The translations under genes were made by a program, and so were the position numbers. DNA of 5,041 bases, from the NCBI GenBank assembly GCA_030730545.1, contig JANQUX010000291.1, positions 1 through 5,041 on the forward strand, written 5' to 3'. Positions 1-5,041 of the stretch are shown in pieces (within the stretch, counting starts at the first letter, position 1; every line of letters starts with the position of its first letter). The DNA comes from Maribacter sp. Lineage in GTDB: Bacteria; Bacteroidota; Bacteroidia; Flavobacteriales; Flavobacteriaceae. A model generated the notes under the pieces. That model was not told the DNA's origin. It searched no databases and saw only the letters and a list, made by a program, of their open reading frames with translations.

Positions 1-48
1 TTGGAAAATAATACTATTTTTGAAAACTCTATTAAATTAGTAGGGTAA
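1..48 (+). CDS. possible 3' end of an upstream gene (partial)
   Basis: Frame 1 is open from the left edge and reads LENNTIFENSIKLVG before a TAA at 46-48, followed at once by a second TAA at 49-51. Only 15 residues are visible, so no family can be assigned. The tail loosely resembles the C-terminal pattern of Rrf2-type regulators, which can lie upstream of sulfur-assimilation genes in related bacteria, but this is a guess from a very short peptide. The gap of 17 nt to the DUF2061 start would fit co-transcription. Equally, the stretch may be non-coding leader DNA. Confidence 0.25.
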   Translation: MENNTIFENSIKLVG

Positions 49-65
49 TAAAAATTGAGTAAAAG

Positions 66-329
66 ATGATTGCAGATCAACTTATTTTAAATAAAAAAGA
101 GTCTAAAACGACCTATAAAGAAGATAAAACTTCTGAAAAGCCAATGCGTAGTATCGCAAAAGCTTTTAGCTGGAGGGTAATAGGTACGTTAGATACTTTA
201 ATTATTTCATACTTACTTACAGGCAAAATATCACTTGCTGCCTCAATTGCATCTATAGATTTTGTAACGAAGATGGTGTTGTACTTTTTTCACGAAAGAA
301 TCTGGAATTTAGTAAAGTGGGGTAAATAA
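66..329 (+). CDS. DUF2061 domain-containing small membrane protein
   Basis: This 87-residue protein has a charged, lysine- and glutamate-rich N-terminus (residues 1-26) followed by a DUF2061 core. The core contains RSIAKAFSWRVIGTLDT (28-44), a hydrophobic stretch around 38-52, a second around 55-75, and the ending FFHERIWNLVKWGK (74-87). Two closely packed membrane segments are likely, placing it in the inner membrane. DUF2061 has no established biochemical function. Its recurrent position beside sulfate-assimilation genes suggests a role in sulfate or sulfite handling, but that is inference from context. It lies 14 nt upstream of cysH and is probably its operon partner. No clear Shine-Dalgarno precedes ATG 66. 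An in-frame ATG at 144 (M27) would leave just the conserved core, so the hydrophilic extension is the less certain part. Confidence 0.88.
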   Translation: MIADQLILNKKESKTTYKEDKTSEKPMRSIAKAFSWRVIGTLDTLIISYLLTGKISLAASIASIDFVTKMVLYFFHERIWNLVKWGK

Positions 330-343
330 TAAAGAATAGGATT

Positions 344-967
344 ATGGCATTGACAGAAGCACAAGTTCAGAAGTTAAACATACAATTTAAAGGTATACCG
401 CCAGAAGAAATTATTTCTTGGGCTGTAAAGCATGCAGTAACTCCCGTAGTAACTACAAACTTCAGACCATATGAAGTAGCTATTTTACATGCGGTATCTG
501 GGGTAAGAAAAGATATTCCTGTGGTTTGGTGCGATACGGGTTATAACACCCCGAAAACATACAAACATGCAGATGAAATAATTAGCAAGCTGAATTTGAA
601 CGTAAAGTTATTTGTGCCAAAGCAGACTACTGCGCATAGAGATGCTGTAATGGGTATTCCACAAATCGATGATCCAAGACATGCATTATTTACCGAGCAA
701 GTAAAGTTGGAGCCTTTTAAAAGAGCAATGGCAGAATTTAAGCCAGATGTTTGGTTTACGAATTTAAGAAAAGGGCAGACTGCACACCGCGATAGTCTAG
801 ATATTTTAAGTCTAAGCAAAGACGGAGTGTTAAAGGTGAGTCCGTTTTACCACTGGAACGACACACAGCTAGACACGTATTTAAAGAAATATAATCTGCC
901 TAATGAGCATAACTATTTCGACCCAACTAAGGTATTAGAAAATAGAGAATGCGGGTTACATAGTTAA
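344..967 (+). CDS. cysH: phosphoadenylyl-sulfate reductase family protein (CysH-like)
   Basis: The cytoplasmic enzyme reduces adenylylated sulfate (PAPS or APS) to sulfite. Family hallmarks are DIPVVWCDTGYNTPKTY (57-73, compare DTGYLFPETY in E. coli CysH), WFTNLRKGQTAHRDSL (137-152, compare WFAGLRREQSGSRANL), KVSPFYHW (164-171) and the C-terminal catalytic-cysteine motif ECGLH (202-206, Cys203). At 207 residues it is shorter than E. coli CysH (244). Most of the loss lies between KVSPFYHW and ECGLH. The usual SSSFG nucleotide-loop is replaced by TTNFRPYE (37-44). The only cysteines are Cys63 and Cys203, so the paired cysteines that bind [4Fe-4S] in APS reductases are absent. This points to the thioredoxin-dependent PAPS-type mechanism, though no APS kinase is seen nearby. 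It sits 14 nt after the DUF2061 gene and 48 nt before cysD. The start is the first in-frame ATG. Family is sure; substrate is not. Confidence 0.93.
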   Translation: MALTEAQVQKLNIQFKGIPPEEIISWAVKHAVTPVVTTNFRPYEVAILHAVSGVRKDIPVVWCDTGYNTPKTYKHADEIISKLNLNVKLFVPKQTTAHRDAVMGIPQIDDPRHALFTEQVKLEPFKRAMAEFKPDVWFTNLRKGQTAHRDSLDILSLSKDGVLKVSPFYHWNDTQLDTYLKKYNLPNEHNYFDPTKVLENRECGLHS

Positions 968-1015
968 TCTAAGAGCGTAGAAAAGAATAAGATAATTTAT
1001 CTAAGAAAATATAGA

Positions 1016-1966
1016 ATGAGTAATAGCAGTACCGAATTGGAAGTAACCCCGTCCATAGAACTTTTAAAAGATACCTCTCATATAAATGCACTTGAGAATG
1101 AGGCAATTTATATCATTAGAGAAGTAGCAGCTCAGTTCGAGAAGCCGGTTCTTTTATTCTCAGGAGGAAAAGATTCGATTACATTGGTTCGTTTGGCTCA
1201 AAAAGCATTTTGGCCATCGAAAATTCCTTTCCCTTTAATGCATATTGATACAGGGCATAACTTCCCAGAGACTATCGAATTTAGAGATAGGTTGGTAGAA
1301 GAATTAGGTTTAGAGTTGATTGTGCGTAATGTGCAAGATTCAATCGATCAAGGTAAAGTAAAAGAAGAGTCAGGTAGATATTCTAGTAGAAATAGCTTGC
1401 AGACAACAACTTTGTTAGATGCAATCGAAGAATTTAAGTTTGATGCTTGTATCGGTGGTGCTCGTAGAGATGAAGAAAAAGCACGTGCTAAAGAACGTAT
1501 TTTCTCTGTAAGAGATGATTTTGGTCAATGGGATGAACGTAACCAACGTCCGGAGTTATTTGATATGTTAAACGGACAAATAGAATTAGGTCAGAATGTA
1601 CGGGTTTTTCCAATTTCTAACTGGACAGAATTAGATGTTTGGTCTTACATTAAAGAAGAGCAAATTGAAATTCCTTCAATCTATTTTGCACACAAACGTA
1701 AAACATTCTTAAGAGATGGTATGATCTGGTCTGCAGAAGACGGTATTGTATTTAGAGAAGAAGATGAGGTAGTAGAAGAAAGATTGGTTCGTTTTCGTAC
1801 GGTAGGTGATATGTCATGTACAGCAGCAGTACTTTCAGATGCGGAAACTATTGACAAAGTTGTAGAGGAAATTAGAGATTCATCTATTTCTGAACGAGGT
1901 GCACGTATAGACGATAAGCGTTCAGAAGCTGCAATGGAGAAAAGAAAACAACAAGGGTATTTTTAG
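1016..1966 (+). CDS. cysD: sulfate adenylyltransferase subunit 2 (CysD)
   Basis: This is the catalytic subunit of ATP sulfurylase. With CysN it forms APS and pyrophosphate from sulfate and ATP in the cytoplasm. The 316-residue length is close to the usual 300 or so. Visible motifs are the N-terminal LENEAIYIIREVAAQF (26-41), the PP-loop SGGKDS (49-54), HIDTGHNFPET (76-86), GGARRDEEKARAKERIFSVRD (from 147) and the conserved end AAMEKRKQQGYF (305-316). Nothing is missing or broken. The first 20 or so residues, before the conserved INALENEA, are family-variable, so ATG 1016 is likely but not proven. It lies 48 nt downstream of cysH in an AT-rich gap without an obvious promoter or Shine-Dalgarno. 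The TAG stop falls within the base of a small hairpin (1965-1986), and a repeat element separates it from its partner subunit cysN. Confidence 0.97.
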   Translation: MSNSSTELEVTPSIELLKDTSHINALENEAIYIIREVAAQFEKPVLLFSGGKDSITLVRLAQKAFWPSKIPFPLMHIDTGHNFPETIEFRDRLVEELGLELIVRNVQDSIDQGKVKEESGRYSSRNSLQTTTLLDAIEEFKFDACIGGARRDEEKARAKERIFSVRDDFGQWDERNQRPELFDMLNGQIELGQNVRVFPISNWTELDVWSYIKEEQIEIPSIYFAHKRKTFLRDGMIWSAEDGIVFREEDEVVEERLVRFRTVGDMSCTAAVLSDAETIDKVVEEIRDSSISERGARIDDKRSEAAMEKRKQQGYF

Positions 1967-1986
1967 AATTTTCTTTAGAAAATTCT
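1965..1986 (+). other. hairpin overlapping the cysD stop codon
   Basis: GAATTTTC (1966-1973) and GAAAATTC (1978-1985) form a perfect 8-bp inverted repeat around a TTTA loop. An extra A-T pair (1965/1986) takes the stem into the cysD TAG stop at 1964-1966. No T-tract follows, so it does not look like an intrinsic terminator. The stem is AT-rich and weak. It could mark an RNA processing or stability site at the end of the cysD message, or be incidental in AT-rich DNA. Confidence 0.5.
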
Positions 1987-2060
1987 GCCCTTAGCTTTTC
2001 GCTATCGGCAATTAGCCTTAATTAATAATTTAATAGCCAGAAGCTTAAAGCTAATGGCTA
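1987..2060. repeat. BIME-like foldback repeat between cysD and cysN
   Basis: Two palindromic units lie in inverted orientation around an AT-rich centre that includes the palindrome TTAATTAA (2018-2025). The left unit spans 1987-2009 and the right 2036-2058. The reverse complement of the left arm matches the right arm at 17 of 23 positions by direct comparison. Each arm also folds alone: TAGC (1992-1995) with GCTA (2001-2004) on the left, and TAGCC (2034-2038) with GGCTA (2056-2060) around AGCTT/AAGCT (2042-2052) on the right. This paired-palindrome design resembles REP/BIME elements, and the GCTAATGGCTAAC wording resembles dispersed intergenic repeats in Flavobacteriaceae. The right unit covers a spurious-looking upstream ATG for cysN at 2054. 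Genome-wide repetition cannot be shown from one copy. Confidence 0.6.
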
Positions 2061-2071
2061 ACAGCATAAGA

Positions 2072-3319
2072 ATGGAAGTACTAAAAATAGCAACGGCAGG
2101 TAGTGTAGATGATGGTAAAAGCACCTTGATTGGCAGAATGCTTTACGATACAAAATCTTTGACCAGCGATAAGTTAGAAGCAATAGAAAAGACCAGTAAG
2201 CAAAAGGGATATGATTATTTAGATTTCTCTTTAGCAACAGATGGTTTAGTAGCAGAACGTGAGCAGGGCATTACTATAGATGTTGCGCATATTTATTTCT
2301 CTACGGCAAAGAAAAGTTACATTATTGCAGATACCCCTGGGCATGTAGAATATACACGTAACATGGTTACGGGTGCATCTACTTCTCAAGCTGCGATTAT
2401 ATTGATCGATGCTAGAAAAGGTGTAATCGAACAAACGAACAGACACTTTTTTATTAATAACTTATTACGTATTAAAGATGTGGTAGTAGCTATTAATAAG
2501 ATGGATTTGGTGGACTATTCTGAGGAAACGTATAATGCTATCAAAGCAGATTTTGAAGAGTTGATGGCGAAAAGAGACTATCAAGATCAGAAAATAACTT
2601 TTATTCCTGTAAGTGCATTAAAAGGAGATAACGTAGTAAATAAAACCGACAAGACACCTTGGTATACAGGTCCTACTTTGTTAGAACATTTTGAAGCCTT
2701 AGATAGAAAAGATATTTTCAACGTCGGTACGCCACGTTTCCCGGTACAATATGTTATCCGCCCGAAGACAGATGAGCATCACGATTTTAGAGGTTTTGCA
2801 GGTAAAGTGTATGGTGGCGAGTTAAGCGTAGGTGATGAGGTAGTAGCACTTCCATCGCAAACACGTTCAAAAATAAAAGAAATTTATTTCCACGATAAAA
2901 AGTATCACACAGCATCAAGACGTTCTTCGGTAACGATTACGTTAGACGATGAAATTAATTTAAGTCGTGGTGACATGTTAGTGAAGGCGAATGATTTGCC
3001 GACCGTAGATAAGCAATTTACTGCTACTATTTCTTGGATGGATTCATTGCCATTAGCTGCAGGAAATAAATATATAGTACAACACGGAGTCAATAAAGTA
3101 TTGGCAAAAGTGGAGCAGGTACATCATAAAATTGCTCCTGATTATTCAGGTGTCGATACTAAGGCAGATTCGTTGGGTATGAATGATATTGCCCAAGTAA
3201 GTTTCCGTTTAAATAAGCCAATTTTCTACGATCAATTTAAAAATCATAGAACAAACGGTTCATTTATACTAATCGATACCAAATCGAACAGTACTGTGGG
3301 AGCGGGATTTATACAATAA
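2072..3319 (+). CDS. cysN: sulfate adenylyltransferase subunit 1 (CysN), GTPase
   Basis: This EF-Tu-like GTPase couples GTP hydrolysis to APS synthesis by CysD. Numbered from ATG 2054, it shows G1 GSVDDGKST (16-24), the switch region REQGITIDVAHIYF (69-82), G3 DTPGH (93-97), G4 NKMD (148-151) and G5 SALKGDN (187-193). Beta-barrel domains II and III follow from about residue 230 to the end. I prefer the second in-frame ATG, at 2072, giving 415 residues that begin MEVLKIATAGSVDDGKST, as in related CysN proteins. The six extra residues (MANSIR) from ATG 2054 are partly encoded by the adjoining repeat's right arm. The protein ends after domain III, with no fused CysC kinase as found in longer CysNC proteins, and is shorter than E. 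coli CysN (475). It is intact and follows cysD in the same direction. Confidence 0.95.
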   Translation: MEVLKIATAGSVDDGKSTLIGRMLYDTKSLTSDKLEAIEKTSKQKGYDYLDFSLATDGLVAEREQGITIDVAHIYFSTAKKSYIIADTPGHVEYTRNMVTGASTSQAAIILIDARKGVIEQTNRHFFINNLLRIKDVVVAINKMDLVDYSEETYNAIKADFEELMAKRDYQDQKITFIPVSALKGDNVVNKTDKTPWYTGPTLLEHFEALDRKDIFNVGTPRFPVQYVIRPKTDEHHDFRGFAGKVYGGELSVGDEVVALPSQTRSKIKEIYFHDKKYHTASRRSSVTITLDDEINLSRGDMLVKANDLPTVDKQFTATISWMDSLPLAAGNKYIVQHGVNKVLAKVEQVHHKIAPDYSGVDTKADSLGMNDIAQVSFRLNKPIFYDQFKNHRTNGSFILIDTKSNSTVGAGFIQ

Positions 3320-3332
3320 ATAAATCTCCTAG

Positions 3333-3345
3333 CCCCCAAAGGGGG
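3333..3345 (+). other. GC-rich hairpin 14 nt after the cysN stop
   Basis: CCCCC (3333-3337) and GGGGG (3341-3345) form a perfect 5-bp stem with an AAA loop. It forms the core of the repeat's left arm. AATTCAAAC follows instead of a T-tract, so it is a poor intrinsic terminator. It may instead protect the 3' end of a processed cysN transcript, or act only as part of the repeat. Confidence 0.5.
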
Positions 3346-3383
3346 AATTCAAACTAGACTTCATATTTTAATAAGTATAGTAA

Positions 3384-3393
3384 GCCTATAGGC
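3384..3393. repeat. 10-bp palindrome flanked by ATAGTAA direct repeats
   Basis: GCCTATAGGC is a perfect palindrome in the middle of the second repeat element. It is bracketed by two copies of ATAGTAA (3377-3383 and 3394-3400), 17 bp apart start to start. It could be a protein-binding site or the central spacer of the repeat element. A short palindrome alone does not establish either. Confidence 0.35.
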
Positions 3394-3444
3394 ATAGTAA
3401 AGTAATAAATTAATGATAACGCTTGTTTTACCCGAGTAAGTGTT

Positions 3445-3461
3445 CCTCCCTTTTGGGGAGG
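3445..3461 (+). other. hairpin just upstream of the reductase ribosome-binding site
   Basis: CCTCCC (3445-3450) pairs with GGGAGG (3456-3461) around a TTTTG loop, giving a 6-bp GC-rich stem. It ends two nucleotides before the AGGAGG Shine-Dalgarno sequence. The same CCTCC (3445-3449) can instead pair with GGAGG inside that Shine-Dalgarno (3465-3469), so the hairpin and sequestration of the ribosome-binding site are mutually exclusive. It is the core of the repeat's right arm. Confidence 0.5.
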
Positions 3462-3463
3462 TT

Positions 3464-3469
3464 AGGAGG
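3464..3469 (+). promoter_or_regulatory. strong Shine-Dalgarno for the reductase gene, supplied by the repeat
   Basis: AGGAGG lies 9 nt before ATG 3479, a near-ideal spacing, and supports that start. None of the other starts in the window has a comparable motif, in keeping with the weak use of Shine-Dalgarno sequences in Bacteroidota. The motif is the terminal TAGGAGG of the inverted repeat, so it may be coincidental to the repeat rather than selected for translation. Confidence 0.55.
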
Positions 3470-3478
3470 GGATACAAT

Positions 3479-5041
3479 ATGCAGAGTTTTAGAACAGAAA
3501 TAGAGAATCAAGTAGTTGCGAATGATATTTTAGAATTGGAACGCAAGATTCATGAGTTCCATGGCGGCAAATTAGATGAGGAGAAATTTAGAAGCCTACG
3601 TTTGGCTCGTGGAGTATACGGTCAGCGTCAAGAGGGGGTTCAAATGATTCGAATCAAATTACCATACGGTAAGGTCACTTCTCAGCAATTGTTGCGTATT
3701 TGTGATGTGTCTGATGAGTATTCTACAGGTAGATTACACATTACTACACGTCAAGATATTCAGATTCATTATGTGGATTTGAACCGGACTCCCGAGTTGT
3801 GGTCAGAATTAGAAAAGGATGATATCACATTAAGGGAAGCTTGTGGTAACACGGTACGTAATGTTACCGCTAGTGAAACAGCAGGGGTAGATATTGATGA
3901 GCCTTTTGATGTTTCTCCTTATGCACATGCATTATTCCAGTATTTCTTAAGAAACCCAGTGAGTCAAGAAATGGGACGTAAGTTCAAGGTTTCTTTCTCT
4001 GCAAGTGATGCCGATACCGGACTTTCATACATGCATGATTTAGGCTTTATAGCTAAGCTTGAAAATGGAGAGCCAGGTTTTAAGGTAATGTTGGGTGGCG
4101 GATTAGGTTCTCAGCCAAGACATGCAGATGAATTATATAGCTTTTTGCCAGCAGATCAAATTATTCCGCTAATGGAAACGGTTATACGTGTTTTTGACCG
4201 TTACGGTGAGCGTAAGAGTAGAGCTAAAGCTAGAATGAAATTCTTGTTGAAAGATTTAGGTCTGGACGGATTTAAAGAATTGCTAGCTTCAGAAAAAACA
4301 GCGGTTCCTTTTGATACGTTTCCGATTGATCCAGAAGAATATCCTAAGGTAAAAGTTTCGCAATTAGAAGTTCCGAAAGTTGAAATAACCGATACGAAAG
4401 AATTTGAGCAGTGGAAATCTACAAATGTAATTCCGCAGAAACAACCAGGTTATGTTGCTTTGGGTATCAAAGTATTATTAGGGGATTTCTATACGGATAA
4501 GGCACGTTTGTTAGCGAAATTGGTGCAGAAATATGCAGCAGGCGAGATTCGTTTATCACTTCGTCAAAATATTTTAATTCCTTTCGTAAAAGAAGAAAGC
4601 ATAGAGTTTTTCTATACGGAATTAAAGAAGTTAGGTTTTGCGGAAGCTGGTTATAATAAAGCGTTAGATATTACCGCTTGTCCGGGTACAGATACCTGTA
4701 ACTTAGGTATAGCAAGTAGTACAGGTATTGCAGAAGAGCTAGAAAGAGTTATAAAAACGGAATATCCTGATTATATCAATAACGCCGATGTTGTTATTAA
4801 GATCAGTGGTTGTATGAACGCTTGCGGTCAACACAATATGGCAAATATTGGTTTTCAAGGTATGTCTGTTCGTACGAAAGATAAATTAGTTGCTCCGGCC
4901 TTACAAGTATTGTTAGGTGGTAGCACAGATGGTAACGGTCAGGGTCGTTTTGCTGATAAAGTAGTAAAGGTGCCAAGTAAAAGAGGTCCCGAAGCATTAC
5001 GTTTAAACTTAAACGATTACGATGCTAACGGAGGTGATTTA
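3479..5041 (+). CDS. siroheme/[4Fe-4S] sulfite (nitrite/sulfite) reductase, 3' truncated by the window
   Basis: The enzyme carries out six-electron reduction of sulfite to sulfide in the cytoplasm. The frame is open from ATG 3479 to the window edge (521 codons, no stop). It shows the duplicated nitrite/sulfite reductase fold. The first ferredoxin-like half includes YSTGRLHITTRQDIQIH (81-97). Siroheme contacts correspond to Arg91, Arg127 (in ACGNTVRNVTAS) and Lys168/Lys170 (RKFKVSFSAS), by analogy with E. coli CysI Arg83, Arg153, Lys215 and Lys217. A second half-domain spans about 320-370 and includes LRQN (361-364). Cluster ligands are Cys401 and Cys407 (TACPGTDTC) with Cys445 and Cys449 (SGCMNAC), the bridging Cys being 449. 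Its neighbours make sulfite the likely substrate, though nitrite cannot be excluded. Related Flavobacteriaceae proteins are about 700 residues, some annotated with a C-terminal HEPN-like domain; that part lies beyond the window. ATG 3479 is backed by AGGAGG. Confidence 0.93.
   Translation, partial: MQSFRTEIENQVVANDILELERKIHEFHGGKLDEEKFRSLRLARGVYGQRQEGVQMIRIKLPYGKVTSQQLLRICDVSDEYSTGRLHITTRQDIQIHYVDLNRTPELWSELEKDDITLREACGNTVRNVTASETAGVDIDEPFDVSPYAHALFQYFLRNPVSQEMGRKFKVSFSASDADTGLSYMHDLGFIAKLENGEPGFKVMLGGGLGSQPRHADELYSFLPADQIIPLMETVIRVFDRYGERKSRAKARMKFLLKDLGLDGFKELLASEKTAVPFDTFPIDPEEYPKVKVSQLEVPKVEITDTKEFEQWKSTNVIPQKQPGYVALGIKVLLGDFYTDKARLLAKLVQKYAAGEIRLSLRQNILIPFVKEESIEFFYTELKKLGFAEAGYNKALDITACPGTDTCNLGIASSTGIAEELERVIKTEYPDYINNADVVIKISGCMNACGQHNMANIGFQGMSVRTKDKLVAPALQVLLGGSTDGNGQGRFADKVVKVPSKRGPEALRLNLNDYDANGGDL

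Larger units (their letters stand above)
3325..3470. repeat. second BIME-like inverted repeat between cysN and the reductase gene
   Basis: The ends of this 146-bp stretch are imperfect inverted copies of one another. The left arm (3325-3350) contains CTCCTA, then CCCCC-AAA-GGGGG, then AATTC. The right arm (3442-3470) contains GTTCCTCCC, TTTT, GGGGAGG, then TTAGGAGG. CTCCTA (3326-3331) is exactly complementary to TAGGAG (3463-3468), and the C-runs with AAA match the TTT with G-runs. Each arm also forms its own hairpin. The AT-rich interior (3351-3441) has no ORF and no convincing promoter. The arrangement resembles REP/BIME or MITE-type intergenic repeats, and G/C-run palindromes worded like this are familiar between Flavobacteriaceae genes. 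No transposase or clear target-site duplication is visible. It is unrelated in sequence to the repeat at 1987-2060. Confidence 0.65.

Noticed and set aside
15..22. TATTTTTG, matching the Bacteroidota -7 promoter consensus TAnnTTTG
   Set aside because: The matching -33 element would fall outside the window, the surrounding DNA is very AT-rich, and the stretch may be the coding end of an upstream gene. Upstream sequence or transcript start mapping would decide.
541..819. 92-codon minus-strand ORF inside cysH
   Set aside because: It lies entirely opposite a well-supported gene and its translation shows no recognisable domain.
990..1002. AGATAA-T-TTATCT inverted repeat and an ATCTAAGA direct repeat (967-974, 999-1006) before cysD
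   Set aside because: The arms are short and AT-only apart from one pair, and the one-base loop is not physically feasible without opening the stem. Such matches are expected by chance here.
2246..2446. 66-codon minus-strand ORF inside cysN
   Set aside because: It is antisense to the conserved G-domain, so the frame is constrained by cysN; no domain or start signal is seen.
2905..3093. 62-codon minus-strand ORF inside cysN
   Set aside because: It is antisense to beta-barrel domain coding sequence and has no independent support.
3333..3345. Possible intrinsic terminator after cysN
   Set aside because: The stem is followed by AATTCAAAC and not by a T-tract, and the next gene lies in the same direction and pathway, so read-through is more likely.
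4803..4997. 64-codon minus-strand ORF inside the reductase gene
   Set aside because: It is antisense to the Cys445/Cys449 cluster-binding region and beyond, with no recognisable protein features.

Overview
The window carries a five-gene, plus-strand assimilatory sulfate reduction cluster: a small DUF2061 membrane protein, cysH, cysD, cysN, and the first 521 codons of a siroheme/[4Fe-4S] sulfite (nitrite-type) reductase that runs off the right edge. The AT-rich composition, near absence of Shine-Dalgarno sequences, a CysN that starts directly at MEVLKIATAGSVDDGKST, the very short CysH ending in ECGLHS, and the gene order all suggest the phylum Bacteroidota, most likely a marine-type Flavobacteriaceae. 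That assignment rests on remembered family features, not on a database search.

Layout. Bases 1-65 hold the possible last 15 codons of an upstream gene. Positions 66-329 encode the DUF2061 protein, and cysH (344-967) follows after 14 nt. cysD (1016-1966) follows after 48 nt. The cysD-cysN gap (about 105 nt) contains a small hairpin over the cysD stop codon and a larger foldback repeat of two inverted palindromic units. cysN is best started at 2072. The cysN-reductase gap (159 nt) is filled mostly by a second, unrelated foldback repeat, whose right end supplies a strong Shine-Dalgarno sequence for the reductase gene starting at 3479. No gene-free stretch exceeds 300 bases. The minus strand shows only short ORFs lying opposite real genes.

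How the genes work together. CysD (PP-loop catalytic subunit) and CysN (regulatory GTPase) adenylylate sulfate to APS. CysH reduces the activated sulfate to sulfite, and the siroheme enzyme reduces sulfite to sulfide for cysteine or homocysteine synthesis. DUF2061 proteins often accompany such genes, but their role is unknown. No APS kinase (cysC) is present, and CysN has no C-terminal kinase fusion. CysH lacks the cysteine pairs of APS reductases, so whether APS or PAPS is the substrate is open.

The enzymes are ordinary core metabolism. The less expected content is in the intergenic DNA: two different BIME-like inverted repeats, each ending at or over the translation start of the next gene. 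The second can form mutually exclusive structures that would either expose or hide the reductase's Shine-Dalgarno sequence.
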